From a virus: 25,494 nucleotides of DNA. Position 1 is the stretch's first letter. Each line of letters begins with the position of its first letter. Where the stretch lies: positions 1 through 25,494 of the IMG/VR virus record IMGVR_UViG_3300032242_001988; one strand, written 5' to 3'. Positions 1-7,405 of the stretch are shown one piece after another. Under the pieces are notes generated by a model. The model worked only from the letters and a program-made list of their open reading frames with translations. It was not told the origin of the DNA and did not search any database. A program made the translations under genes and the position numbers.

Positions 1-96
1 CCAACTAAGTTTGGACTTCCTTTATTACAATTTTTCGGTAAATTAGTAGAGGAGCAAAAACCAGCAGCGACTGAGGTAGAAGCAGAACCTGCATAA
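1..96 (+). CDS. C-terminal end of an unknown protein (cut by window edge)
   Basis: Only the last 31 codons are present, open from base 1 to a TAA. The tail is rich in Glu, Ala and Pro (ends EVEAEPA), resembling the acidic tail of the next gene. It lies 10 bases before that gene on the same strand, so it is probably the previous member of the same late operon. Function cannot be judged from this fragment. Confidence 0.6.
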   Translation, partial: PTKFGLPLLQFFGKLVEEQKPAATEVEAEPA

Positions 97-106
97 AAAA
101 AATAAA

Positions 107-367
107 ATGTATACATTAACAGAGCAAGATTTAAAAAGCATTAAGGCTGCGTTTGGTAACGACCAACCATCAATTAATGGGGTTAGCATTACTGATTTAA
201 TTATTGAATTATCTGAAATCAATAATGGTCAAACAATAGTTAACCCTCAGGTTGAGGTAGAAGCTTCAGTAGTTGAGGCCCCAACAGAGATAGTAGAGGC
301 TGCACCTATTGAGGCTCCAATTGAAACCCCAACAGAAACTCCAATAGTTGATATAACAGCTCAATAA
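107..367 (+). CDS. Small acidic protein of unknown function
   Basis: An 86-residue protein not recognised as a known family. The N-terminal half (about 1-45) looks like a small helical domain. The second half is a low-complexity acidic tail made of repeated Glu-Ala-Pro-Ile/Thr units such as VEAPTE, IEAPIE and PTETP. No signal peptide or membrane segment is seen. The stop TAA shares its last base with the ATG of the next gene (TAATG), so the two are probably translated together. Such tails may act as flexible linkers; that is inference. Confidence 0.6.
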   Translation: MYTLTEQDLKSIKAAFGNDQPSINGVSITDLIIELSEINNGQTIVNPQVEVEASVVEAPTEIVEAAPIEAPIETPTETPIVDITAQ

Positions 368-672
368 TGGACATCCAAACAGAGATAACCTTGATGGAAA
401 GCCGTTTAACAACTATGGAGAACAAGCTAAATGATGTTGAATCTAAGTTAGATGCCTTGGATGGCAAGATGTCTCAGGTAATAGATGCCATAATAGGCAA
501 TAAGCTTACAAAAAGTAATGGGCTAGCTGATGATATTCGTGAAATAGGCGAACTTGCAGATAAGCATGAGGAGATTCTTAAAAGAACTAAATGGCTTTGG
601 ATAGGGGTTGTTTCTGTTTCTACTGTTATAGGATTCTTACTTAAAATAGTACTTGAATTTTTTGCAAAATAA
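367..672 (+). CDS. Coiled-coil protein with C-terminal membrane anchor (XhlA-like)
   Basis: A 101-residue protein. Residues about 5-60 form a heptad-like coiled coil (MESRLTTMENKLNDVESKL) and about 76-96 form one hydrophobic segment (WLWIGVVSVSTVIGFLLKIV) before a short basic end. Coiled coil followed by one C-terminal membrane span is the layout of XhlA-type haemolysin/holin accessory proteins, which help phage lysins across the membrane. Its place just upstream of a holin-like gene and an endolysin supports a lysis role. Sequence resemblance to XhlA is only of layout; a virion assembly role is also possible. Confidence 0.55.
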   Translation: MDIQTEITLMESRLTTMENKLNDVESKLDALDGKMSQVIDAIIGNKLTKSNGLADDIREIGELADKHEEILKRTKWLWIGVVSVSTVIGFLLKIVLEFFAK

Positions 673-1220
673 TGTACAGGTATTTAATCATATTTGTTCT
701 AGTAGTTGTTGTATTACTATTATTGAACTCTCGTTCAGCTAAGGATGTTACTACAATTGTAACCCATACGGATACTCTTTACCACGACACAACTATTGTG
801 AGGTACAAGAAAGGCTCTAATATTGTATATAAAATCATTGATTCTGTACCAAATTCTGTACAGATTTATGTACACGATACAATTAAAATGATAGACGATT
901 ATCTATCAATTAAGGTTTATACGGATACTTTACGGATAAATACGGATAATAGCGTATATATTCAAGATACCATCAGCCAAAATAGAATATTAGGTAGGTC
1001 TTACAAGGCTGATTTAAGGGAGAAAACCATAGTGGTTACCAATGACATATACCACGAGGAGAAGAAATCCATCTATTTGGGCCCTATACTTGATTTAAGA
1101 CGACTTGATAACAAAATAGGTATAGGAGCAAGCTTAATGTACAAGCCCTCTAAAAGTCAGCTAATTGGCTTAAATTTGACTACCAACCAAATATCGGCTG
1201 GCTACTATATAAAATTCTAA
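672..1220 (+). CDS. N-terminally membrane-anchored protein, possibly lysis-associated
   Basis: A 182-residue protein. Residues 3-20 are a strong hydrophobic segment (YLIIFVLVVVVLLLLN) with no clear cleavage site, so it is probably an uncleaved membrane anchor. The rest is Thr/Asp-rich and beta-prone, ending in strands with aromatic residues (SAGYYIKF). It starts at the TAATG junction with the previous gene and is followed 3 bases later by the holin-like gene. Position in the lysis cassette suggests an inner-membrane spanin-like or peptidoglycan-spanning role, but no homology was recognised. Confidence 0.55.
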   Translation: MYRYLIIFVLVVVVLLLLNSRSAKDVTTIVTHTDTLYHDTTIVRYKKGSNIVYKIIDSVPNSVQIYVHDTIKMIDDYLSIKVYTDTLRINTDNSVYIQDTISQNRILGRSYKADLREKTIVVTNDIYHEEKKSIYLGPILDLRRLDNKIGIGASLMYKPSKSQLIGLNLTTNQISAGYYIKF

Positions 1221-1223
1221 AAT

Positions 1224-1424
1224 ATGAAACAATTCTTTTGCGAAGACAACGGAAACTTGTCAATGAAAAGGCTATGTGGTTTAATATGCACCCTAGCATT
1301 GTGTATAAAATTAATAAATAATCCTACCGAGGCATTGGTTTATTCTGTTGCTACCTTAGCGGCTGCTGCCCTTGGTTTAACCACCGCAGAAAAAATTTGG
1401 AAAAAAAATGAAAAAAATGACTAA
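1224..1424 (+). CDS. Holin-like small membrane protein
   Basis: A 66-residue protein with two predicted membrane helices (about 17-31, LCGLICTLALCIKLI, and 37-55, LVYSVATLAAAALGLTT) joined by a short turn (NNPTEA), and a basic C-terminus (KIWKKNEKND). The opening pattern, a short polar segment FFxEDNGNLSM before the first helix, is as I recall it in small holin-like proteins of Bacteroidota phages. It would form the membrane lesion that releases the endolysin. It sits directly before a membrane peptide and the GH19 endolysin, which supports the call. No experimental support can be drawn from sequence. Confidence 0.6.
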   Translation: MKQFFCEDNGNLSMKRLCGLICTLALCIKLINNPTEALVYSVATLAAAALGLTTAEKIWKKNEKND

Positions 1425-1494
1425 TTACGAAAAAAAAGTGTTTACTTTTGTATTAACACTTTGGATTCTATTACTTAGTTATTTTATGATATGA
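1408..1494 (+). CDS. 28-residue single-span membrane peptide in the lysis cassette
   Basis: ATG at 1408 to TGA at 1492-1494 gives a 28-residue peptide: a charged start (MKKMTNYEKK) followed by a hydrophobic helix (VFTFVLTLWILLLSYFMI). It overlaps the end of the holin-like gene by 17 bases in another frame and shares ATGA with the start of the endolysin gene, so it is tightly embedded. It fills an otherwise unexplained gap between two lysis genes. It might be an antiholin, a pinholin-like peptide or a lysis timer; that is inference from topology and place. Confidence 0.5.
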   Translation: MKKMTNYEKKVFTFVLTLWILLLSYFMI

Positions 1495-2126
1495 TTATAG
1501 CTGACCAATTAAAGAAGATATGCCCTACGCTTAATGCTGATAGGGCTTCTTCTATTTCAGCACTTATTAATTCTGTATGTCCTAAATACGACATTAATAC
1601 TCCTGTTAGACTACACGCCTTCTTGGCTCAGATAGCCCACGAGAGTGGCGAATTCTCAATAAAGACAGAAAGTATGAACTATTCTACCCCAGAAAGAATA
1701 GTGGCTATATGGCCATCAAGATTCAATTTAGATGGAGTAGGTAAGCTAAATGCTCACGATTATATCAAAAATGCAGCTAAATTAGGCAATGAGGTATATG
1801 CAAATAGAATGGGCAATGGTGCTCCTGAAACGGGAGATGGTTACAGATATAGAGGGGCAGGATTTTTGCAATTGACAGGCAAGGAATCATATCAGCATTA
1901 TGCTAATTATATTAAGAAAGAGGTTGGGGAAACTGCTGACCTAGTGAGAGGAACAGATGAGTATGCTTTAGATTCAGCTTGTTGGGAGTATGCAATTGAC
2001 AAGAAATTAAATGATGAGGCTGATGCCAAGGATTTTGTTACTATCACCAAAAGAATTAATGGTGGAACAATAGGTCTTACCGAGAGATTGAAATATTACA
2101 AACTAGCCCAACAAATAATAATCTAA
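1491..2126 (+). CDS. Endolysin, glycoside hydrolase family 19 (chitinase-like lysozyme)
   Basis: A 211-residue protein that should cut the glycan backbone of host peptidoglycan at the end of infection. Family 19 features are clear: AQIAHESGEFSIKTESMNY (about 46-64) with the likely acid Glu51 in HESGEF and a second Glu near 60, and YRYRGAGFLQLTGKESYQ (about 118-135), the RGxxQLTG substrate-cleft motif. No signal peptide is seen, so release depends on a holin, consistent with the membrane genes just upstream. The start ATG overlaps the preceding micropeptide stop, and the gene ends in a TAATG junction with the next. Confidence 0.92.
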   Translation: MIIADQLKKICPTLNADRASSISALINSVCPKYDINTPVRLHAFLAQIAHESGEFSIKTESMNYSTPERIVAIWPSRFNLDGVGKLNAHDYIKNAAKLGNEVYANRMGNGAPETGDGYRYRGAGFLQLTGKESYQHYANYIKKEVGETADLVRGTDEYALDSACWEYAIDKKLNDEADAKDFVTITKRINGGTIGLTERLKYYKLAQQIII

Positions 2127-2428
2127 TGGACACACTATCCTACATCAAAGAATCCCCTTACATCAAGGAGGTTCAGTACTCAGTTTACACCATCTCTAAG
2201 ATAGAGAGCAACGATAACATTGATGCTATTGAAACAGATGTAATTGAGAAAGGTTTATTTATTGGTGGTATAGCTAATCCTATAAGAGTGCAAAAGGTTG
2301 ATTCAATTAATGATTTAGCCTATGCTTATTATAGGGAGTCTTTAGTTGGTAATACCTTTGACCTTCCTACCAAGGACTTTGTAAATATGTTCAAGACAGT
2401 CTACGAGCAGGCCGTAAAAAAAATCTAA
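2126..2428 (+). CDS. Protein of unknown function downstream of endolysin
   Basis: A 100-residue soluble protein with mixed charge and no recognised domain, membrane span or signal peptide. It begins in the TAATG junction with the endolysin stop, so it is co-translated with the lysis cassette, and ends 14 bases before the exonuclease gene. The repeated phrase YIKE at residues 5-8 and 12-15 is the only small irregularity. Confidence 0.6.
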   Translation: MDTLSYIKESPYIKEVQYSVYTISKIESNDNIDAIETDVIEKGLFIGGIANPIRVQKVDSINDLAYAYYRESLVGNTFDLPTKDFVNMFKTVYEQAVKKI

Positions 2429-2442
2429 CCAACACCATACAA

Positions 2443-3195
2443 ATGAAAAAAGAACTAGGCGTTACTAAACGTAGAAGACTCTTTTTTGACATTGAATCAG
2501 CCCCCAACATAGGATTCTTTTGGCAAGCTGGATACAAATTAAATATCGGACCACAAAACATTATAAAAGAAAGAGCAATTATTTGCATTTGCTATAAATG
2601 GGAGGGTGAAAAAGAAACCTATTCTTTGCAATGGGATGCCAAGCAATCAGATAAAAAAATGCTTGAACAATTTGCTAAGGTTCTTAATGAGGCTGATGAA
2701 TTAATAGGTCATAATGGGGATAGGTTTGACCTACCTTGGGTTAGAACAAGATGTCTTAGGTATGGTATAGATATGCCTCCAAAGTTCATAACAATAGATA
2801 CTCTTAAGGTGGCTCGCACTAAGTTTAAATTTAATTCTAACAAGTTAGATTACATAGCAAGTTTCCTAGGCATAGGTCATAAGATTAAAACAGAGTTTAG
2901 TTTATGGACTGATATAGTTCTTCATAAGGATAAGAAGGCTATGGAAGATATGATTAAGTATTGTAAAATGGATGTGGTTCTTCTTGAGAAGGTATTTAAC
3001 GAGCTATCTAAACACATAGACCCTAAGACTCATTACGGAGTAATATTTGGTCAAGACAGAGGTAGCTGCCCAGAGTGTGGTGCAAGCGGTGGTAATCTAG
3101 TGGTTAATAATAAAAGAGTAATGGCTAGTGGTACTGTTAAGTTACAGATTAAGTGCAAGGTCTGTGGAAAATTTCACACAAAAACAGATAAATAA
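2443..3195 (+). CDS. DEDDy-type 3'-5' exonuclease with C-terminal zinc ribbon
   Basis: A 250-residue protein of the ribonuclease H-like 3'-5' exonuclease superfamily, probably degrading or proofreading DNA or RNA with two metal ions. Exo I is FFDIESAP (Asp16, Glu18), Exo II is IGHNGDRFDLPWV (Asn91, Asp96), and Exo III is YCKMDVVLLE with Tyr173 and Asp177, the DEDDy pattern. Residues 209-241 add a zinc ribbon (CPEC ... CKVC) that could grip nucleic acid. No polymerase domain follows, so it is a stand-alone nuclease. The ACACC-like A-rich leader contains no Shine-Dalgarno sequence. It is odd to find it in the lysis operon rather than with the replication genes on the other strand. Confidence 0.8.
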   Translation: MKKELGVTKRRRLFFDIESAPNIGFFWQAGYKLNIGPQNIIKERAIICICYKWEGEKETYSLQWDAKQSDKKMLEQFAKVLNEADELIGHNGDRFDLPWVRTRCLRYGIDMPPKFITIDTLKVARTKFKFNSNKLDYIASFLGIGHKIKTEFSLWTDIVLHKDKKAMEDMIKYCKMDVVLLEKVFNELSKHIDPKTHYGVIFGQDRGSCPECGASGGNLVVNNKRVMASGTVKLQIKCKVCGKFHTKTDK

Positions 3196-3201
3196 ATAAT
3201 T

Positions 3202-3405
3202 ATGAAAACCGCAATGGAACAAGCACTAGCAAGGATTGAAATGCTATATATAGAAAAAGATAGCGTTCATTGGGAAATGTTTAAGAATGATTGTATGGAA
3301 AAAGAAAAAGAGCAGATAATAGAGGCTTATTATGGAAAAATAAATGGAGTATTTGGCTATCGTGAAGAAGGAGAAGAGTACTACAACCAAACCTATAACA
3401 AATAA
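3202..3405 (+). CDS. Small protein of unknown function
   Basis: A 67-residue, charged, mostly helical protein rich in Glu, Lys and Tyr, ending YYNQTYNK. No known motif. It starts 6 bases after the exonuclease gene and its last codons take part in a 17-base sequence repeated at the end of the next gene, which hints at local duplication of the gene boundary. Confidence 0.5.
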   Translation: MKTAMEQALARIEMLYIEKDSVHWEMFKNDCMEKEKEQIIEAYYGKINGVFGYREEGEEYYNQTYNK

Positions 3406-3408
3406 CCT

Positions 3409-3585
3409 ATGAAAGATAAAGACTTATTAGAATTGCTATTAAAAGATGTTACTAGATTTGAAGTTATAGACCATTCTAAAAAGATGCGTGGAAGATATGT
3501 GGTTGAATATGGTATTAAGGTTGAGGTATCTATTCAAGATGATGGTAAGACAATGAAAGTATTCTTAAATGACCAAAACAAATAA
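3409..3585 (+). CDS. 58-residue protein of unknown function
   Basis: ATG at 3409 to TAA at 3583-3585 encodes a 58-residue protein: an acidic helix (KDKDLLELLLKDV) followed by beta-prone sequence (GRYVVEYGIKVEVSI). It fills the gap between two genes with 3-base spacers on either side, and uses the same junction sequence (CCT-ATG-AA) as its neighbour, so it is very likely translated. Function unknown. Confidence 0.6.
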   Translation: MKDKDLLELLLKDVTRFEVIDHSKKMRGRYVVEYGIKVEVSIQDDGKTMKVFLNDQNK

Positions 3586-3588
3586 CCT

Positions 3589-3858
3589 ATGAAGCAATTT
3601 GTAGATGAACATAACTACCCTTTGTTTGATGGTGTATACAATTTAAAACCAAAACCTATGAGCAAGGTATTAGACAAGGTTATATCCGACCTAGAGGATA
3701 GAGAGATATTAGGAATTAATAAATATGGAACTACTTGTGATAGAGATGATTATGAGTTAGTTGATTGGCTACAAGAGGCTTACGAGGAGACGCTTGATAA
3801 GGCTATGTATTTGCAAGCCGCAATCAGAAAACTACAAGAAAATAATAAAGTTTATTAG
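3589..3858 (+). CDS. Small helical protein, possibly MazG-like
   Basis: An 89-residue helical protein. The segment ILGINKYGTTCDRDDYELVD followed by WLQEAYEETLDKAMYLQ (about 41-77) resembles, from memory, a phage family in which N-KYG-T, D, WL and EAYEE-LD-A-YL are conserved. The EAYEE...D arrangement recalls the metal-binding acidic helix of MazG-type nucleotide pyrophosphohydrolases, but the full EExxE-ExxD pair is not clear, so that link is tentative. It follows the previous gene with a 3-base spacer in the same plus-strand operon. Confidence 0.5.
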   Translation: MKQFVDEHNYPLFDGVYNLKPKPMSKVLDKVISDLEDREILGINKYGTTCDRDDYELVDWLQEAYEETLDKAMYLQAAIRKLQENNKVY

Positions 3859-3882
3859 TATATTTACAGCTCAAATAAAGTC

Positions 3883-4077
3883 ATGAAACTCAGTAAAAAA
3901 TTTAATAAAATGTCGTTGCAAGAACAAGAGGCGTATCTAGTAAAAGAACTTCAAGAGATGTACATACAAGAGGATGCTATCAAAAAAATGCTAGGTAAGG
4001 TTAGAGGAGGACAAAAAGTAAACATACAAACAGAGCCAGACAGACCAGATGAAATCCTACTAAAAAATGCCGAATAA
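3883..4077 (+). CDS. Small charged helical protein of unknown function
   Basis: A 64-residue protein with an N-terminal helix rich in Lys, Gln and Glu (about 1-45) and a short Pro/Asp-rich tail. No membrane span or motif is recognised. Its end overlaps the start of the metallopeptidase gene by 11 bases, implying coupled translation. The upstream gap of 24 bases holds TATATTTA, one base off the TAnnTTTG promoter element, so weak independent transcription is possible. Confidence 0.5.
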   Translation: MKLSKKFNKMSLQEQEAYLVKELQEMYIQEDAIKKMLGKVRGGQKVNIQTEPDRPDEILLKNAE

Positions 4078-4378
4078 AATTACCATACCTAGTGAGTTCA
4101 AATTAAATGGTAAAAAGATTACCGTGCAATATGATGATGAGTATTGTGATGAAAACGGATTACTAGGAGAGGCGGATTTTACAGATAAGATTATAACCTT
4201 AACATCTAAAGACGGAGGTAAACGATTGCCAAAGTCTGAAATACAAAAAACATTCTACCACGAATTAACGCATCTTGTTCTAGATGCCGCAAGTAGACAT
4301 CAGCTAAAATATAATGAGGAATTTGTGGATGCAGTTGGTATGCTTCTTTATGAATACGAACGTACTAAAAAGTACTAA
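4067..4378 (+). CDS. Small zinc metallopeptidase-like protein (HExxH)
   Basis: A 103-residue protein with the zincin motif FYHELTHLVL: His65 and His69 would bind zinc and Glu66 would activate water. NEEFVDAV (83-90) downstream could supply the third ligand, as in compact SprT- or ImmA-like gluzincins. The first half is beta-prone. Similar single-domain phage proteins are annotated as ImmA/IrrE-like peptidases; whether it cuts a host regulator is unknown. The gene ends head-on with the terminase gene, overlapping it by 14 bases on the opposite strand. Confidence 0.65.
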   Translation: MPNKITIPSEFKLNGKKITVQYDDEYCDENGLLGEADFTDKIITLTSKDGGKRLPKSEIQKTFYHELTHLVLDAASRHQLKYNEEFVDAVGMLLYEYERTKKY

Positions 4379-6320
4379 ACTGATTTGGGCTGAAGGTTTC
4401 TATCAAAGGACTTTTCTTTTTTAATATAGCCTGAGACTTAGTTTGTCCCGTCAAGGTCAACAACATAATCATAAATGATACCGTTCTATCAAACTTAGTT
4501 CTATTACTATGGTCATATCTTTTTAATTCATCTAATAAGTCAGGGTAGTTAATCAAATGAGAATAATGCTCTACATAGTTAATACAATATTCTAACTGCT
4601 TAGACAAGGCGAAGGCATCAGCTGAGCTTACCCCTCTCTGCATTACATTAACCTTAGTCTTTCTTTGTGGGTCCACCACGGCATCTGGCTTCTTACCAAG
4701 CATAGGTAAGCAATTTCTTTTAAAGTCATTGTCTGATTTAAAATACTCGTAGTAATCATCTCCAGCATCGGACTCTATTGTTGCAGGCACCCCATAATAC
4801 ATTGAGGCCATTAACATCTCCTTCCAAAATAATTTCTTCATCTTAGGTCTACCAAAGAAATGGGCCACAGGAGCCCCACTATCTTCCTTCGTAGAGTCTA
4901 CCTTCTCTCCTATCCAAGCTGAGCCTTGAGAGCCCTCTCCTGAGGTCATAGAGTGTCTGAATGGGTCAATACCAAATCCATACTCCCCTGTATTCCTTGG
5001 GTACATTACATTACCCCTAAATTCAAAATTATTAGCCTTGTGAGGAAACTTATATATCAGCCAATAACCGGCAGAGTCATCAGCAAATTGTACCTTGTCT
5101 TCCCCATCTATGTAAAATCTTCCTCTTCTTAATGTAACGGGCTTTTCTTTTAGATTCATTTCTTGTAAGAGAATATTGTCTAAATTAAAATGACAATCAG
5201 CTTGGTTAAATTTAAAAGCCTCCTCCTCGCTTAATGGGTAGTCTCTTGTATCTTGGTCATTGTTTCTGTAATTGGCAAGGATGAACTCCTTGGCCTCCTC
5301 TTTCTTAGACATTCCATACTCATCTATAAAGCCAGCTAACCCCTCAGATGCGGGTGCAAAATATCTTACTAATTTACTTGGGGTAATCCTTCCGTGTCTA
5401 AACTGATTAGACTCATCCCACAAGTTTTTAAACTCCTGCCCACCATTATTAGGAGGATTCACGGTAGATACCATCAAGGCAAATCCTACCTTGTTAGCCC
5501 CCTCTGTTAAGGTCTTTTTAACAATGTTCCAATATTCTGTAATGGGTACCTCTGTTGGGAATTTAGAGGCCTCATCTATCAGCAATCTACTCCATCTTCC
5601 AGAGTCAAAGGAGTTCAATGCGGTGTTACGCCATTCTATAAATGAATTAAGTCCTTCTCTCTTGTTGAAAAGACCTTTGTTTGTTTTCTTTCTTTTAGAT
5701 TGCTTTACCAATATCAATCTCTTCTTAGGGTCTTCTGTTCCGTCTGTTCTTGGCTGAAGAAACATTGGCATAGCCCTAAACCCATACACCACCATATTAG
5801 CAAATAAGTCAGAGGCATCCCCTCCTGTCTTTGATATAATACCACATCTAGTGTTCTCTGTGTTGCTTGCCTCCTTGGTAAGGATACAAGAAGCCTGTGA
5901 GGTTGCCCCCTCTCTACGCTTTTTAACCCTAATAACGCCTAATATATTTTTGTCCTTTGAAATCTCCTCGTAGAATAAAAACCACTTTCTATCAGCATCT
6001 CTGTAATCAGGAAAGATACCTGACTCTAATGTCCAATAGTTAAGGTAAAAATAGTGGTCTCCTGTAATAAAGGTAGGGAAGCCGTTGTTCATAAACCAAT
6101 AGCCCTCTCTACATCTTGAAAATTCTCTTTTGATAAATTCTATTTGCTCCTCATTGTAACTTGGTACATCATCCTCATCAACCTCCACCTCCCAAAAAGA
6201 ATCTGGTATCTCTATCCTAATAAACTTTTGTTTTTTAGTAGGTAGATTGCTCCCATCTATATCTTTTAATTGTGGTGCGTTAGGTAGATGACATTCAATG
6301 CCATAGATAATATCTATCAT
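4365..6320 (-). CDS. terL: Terminase large subunit (DNA-packaging ATPase and nuclease)
   Basis: A 651-residue protein that should pump phage DNA into proheads and cut it to length. The ATPase part shows a deviant Walker A region RVKKRREGATSQASC (131-145) and Walker B RLLIDEASKF (245-254, with Asp249 and Glu250). The RNase H-like nuclease part shows FGIDPFRHS and, further on, ATIESDAGDDYYEYF, giving the acidic metal-binding residues. The length is somewhat above the usual 450-600. It is the only gene in its transcription unit here, with a promoter element four bases before the ATG and a terminator just beyond. No small terminase subunit was recognised, though the small HTH proteins upstream are candidates. 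Confidence 0.9.
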   Translation of the reverse strand: MIDIIYGIECHLPNAPQLKDIDGSNLPTKKQKFIRIEIPDSFWEVEVDEDDVPSYNEEQIEFIKREFSRCREGYWFMNNGFPTFITGDHYFYLNYWTLESGIFPDYRDADRKWFLFYEEISKDKNILGVIRVKKRREGATSQASCILTKEASNTENTRCGIISKTGGDASDLFANMVVYGFRAMPMFLQPRTDGTEDPKKRLILVKQSKRKKTNKGLFNKREGLNSFIEWRNTALNSFDSGRWSRLLIDEASKFPTEVPITEYWNIVKKTLTEGANKVGFALMVSTVNPPNNGGQEFKNLWDESNQFRHGRITPSKLVRYFAPASEGLAGFIDEYGMSKKEEAKEFILANYRNNDQDTRDYPLSEEEAFKFNQADCHFNLDNILLQEMNLKEKPVTLRRGRFYIDGEDKVQFADDSAGYWLIYKFPHKANNFEFRGNVMYPRNTGEYGFGIDPFRHSMTSGEGSQGSAWIGEKVDSTKEDSGAPVAHFFGRPKMKKLFWKEMLMASMYYGVPATIESDAGDDYYEYFKSDNDFKRNCLPMLGKKPDAVVDPQRKTKVNVMQRGVSSADAFALSKQLEYCINYVEHYSHLINYPDLLDELKRYDHSNRTKFDRTVSFMIMLLTLTGQTKSQAILKKKSPLIETFSPNQFSTF

Positions 6321-6324
6321 ATAG

Positions 6325-6332
6325 CAAAGGTA
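6325..6332 (-). promoter_or_regulatory. Promoter -7 element (TACCTTTG) for terminase
   Basis: On the minus strand TACCTTTG matches the Bacteroidota -7 consensus TAnnTTTG and stands four bases before the terL ATG, so the transcript would be leaderless or nearly so. No TTG lies 17-23 bases upstream, because the space is taken by the terminator hairpin. The same four-base spacing occurs before the genes starting at 7774 and 22007. Confidence 0.5.
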
Positions 6333-6336
6333 AGAT

Positions 6337-6372
6337 AAAAAAATAGGGGATAAGAAAAAATCTTACCCCCTA
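6337..6372 (-). terminator. Rho-independent terminator ending the replication operon
   Basis: On the minus strand a stem TAGGGGGTAAG / CTTATCCCCTA (one bulge, AT-rich loop of about 7 bases) is followed directly by seven T residues. It lies 28 bases after the stop of the SSB-like gene and just before terL, separating the early operon from terL. Confidence 0.8.
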
Positions 6373-6399
6373 GGTTAGTAATTACGGCCTAAGAAAGGA

Positions 6400-6645
6400 C
6401 TAAAAAGGAAGGTCTGCTGATGCAGTTTCCTTAGTTGCTCCCGTTGGAGTCCAAGTATCAATGCTGATCTGGACATCCTTTCCAAACTTATCGGCCTTGC
6501 CGATGTTGATGTTTAACTTCACATACTTCTTTCCGTTGAAGTCTTGTACGTGCTGATTAATTACTTCTGGGTTAACAGTAACTGATAACCAAGTGTCATT
6601 CTTTTTTACGCCTTTACCAGCGTAAATTTTTGGTGCTTTTTCCAT
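6400..6645 (-). CDS. Small beta-rich protein with SSB-like C-terminal tip
   Basis: An 81-residue protein with alternating hydrophobic strands (WLSVTVNPEV, KKYVKLNINI, VQISIDTW) and a C-terminus ending SADLPF. Single-stranded DNA-binding proteins end in an acidic tip with Pro-Phe (DDDIPF in E. coli) that recruits repair and replication partners. The size, beta content and position at the end of the replication operon fit a minimal ssDNA-binding or accessory protein, but an OB fold cannot be proven by eye. The leader reads AACACACAGCT before ATG. A terminator follows the gene. Confidence 0.55.
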   Translation of the reverse strand: MEKAPKIYAGKGVKKNDTWLSVTVNPEVINQHVQDFNGKKYVKLNINIGKADKFGKDVQISIDTWTPTGATKETASADLPF

Positions 6646-6668
6646 AGCTGTGTGTTTTTGTTTTGTTT

Positions 6669-6968
6669 TTAATGTGTGTTTTTAATTTCACTTCTTACTT
6701 CGCTTAAATGTTGTATCGGATTACTCATATCTACGCCAGAAGCATCTCCTATATTTTTAAGAAAACTAATCATTACAGACAAGAATCTTTCATTAATTCT
6801 TTCTTCAATTTCATATATTTCTTTTCTAGTTAATTTAACCCCAACTACAGTCATAATATCATTCATAACATCAGCATTTAAATCACTAGCTACCGATTTT
6901 GGGTGGTCTTTTTCAAAAGAAGGAGCTTGCATTTCTAACAATTTTTTTGCTGTAAAAACATTTGTCAT
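6669..6968 (-). CDS. Protein of unknown function in replication operon
   Basis: A 99-residue soluble helical protein with no recognised motif; residues about 40-75 (LTRKEIYEIEERINERFLSV) look like one long amphipathic helix. It starts 35 bases after the preceding gene with an AT-rich leader (GAACACAAAAAAT). It lies between the 133-residue unknown and the SSB-like gene, so a replication or recombination accessory role is possible but unproven. Confidence 0.55.
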   Translation of the reverse strand: MTNVFTAKKLLEMQAPSFEKDHPKSVASDLNADVMNDIMTVVGVKLTRKEIYEIEERINERFLSVMISFLKNIGDASGVDMSNPIQHLSEVRSEIKNTH

Positions 6969-7003
6969 ATTTTTTGTGTTCAGATTTTATTCTGTCCCCA
7001 ATT

Positions 7004-7405
7004 TTATTTTAAATTAAGAGTCTCCGATTTTAAATAGGACAATGCAGTTCTCAATACCTCAATACGATAGTGCATTTCCTTTATTACTAATTCAGACCAA
7101 GTATCATAAAAAGATACCCCTGCAACCTCTGCATTCAAGATTGCTTTCTTTTCAGCAGCTGACCCATTGTAATTATCCGTTATGGTTAATTTGCTTACGA
7201 TGTGCCTTTCTAAAAGAAATTGGAATCTTGCCTTACACTCTGCGGCAGTTGCTTGTATGTCTGTTATTGCATTCAGTTTTTCTAATACTGATATTGGATT
7301 AGTCAAATCTACCTTAGCTGAAATAGCTAATTTAACTTGTTCAAACAATATTCTAGTATCATCAAACTTTTTTTGCAACTCTTCCTCCTTGAACATCTTC
7401 TCCAT
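7004..7405 (-). CDS. Helical protein of unknown function
   Basis: A 133-residue mostly alpha-helical protein. The first 75 residues, with LEKLNAITDIQATAAECKAR, look like a coiled or helical bundle. The start overlaps the end of the upstream HTH gene by 44 bases (35 if the second Met, MFKEEEL, is used), a long overlap that suggests translational coupling. No catalytic motif, signal peptide or membrane span is seen. Confidence 0.6.
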   Translation of the reverse strand: MEKMFKEEELQKKFDDTRILFEQVKLAISAKVDLTNPISVLEKLNAITDIQATAAECKARFQFLLERHIVSKLTITDNYNGSAAEKKAILNAEVAGVSFYDTWSELVIKEMHYRIEVLRTALSYLKSETLNLK

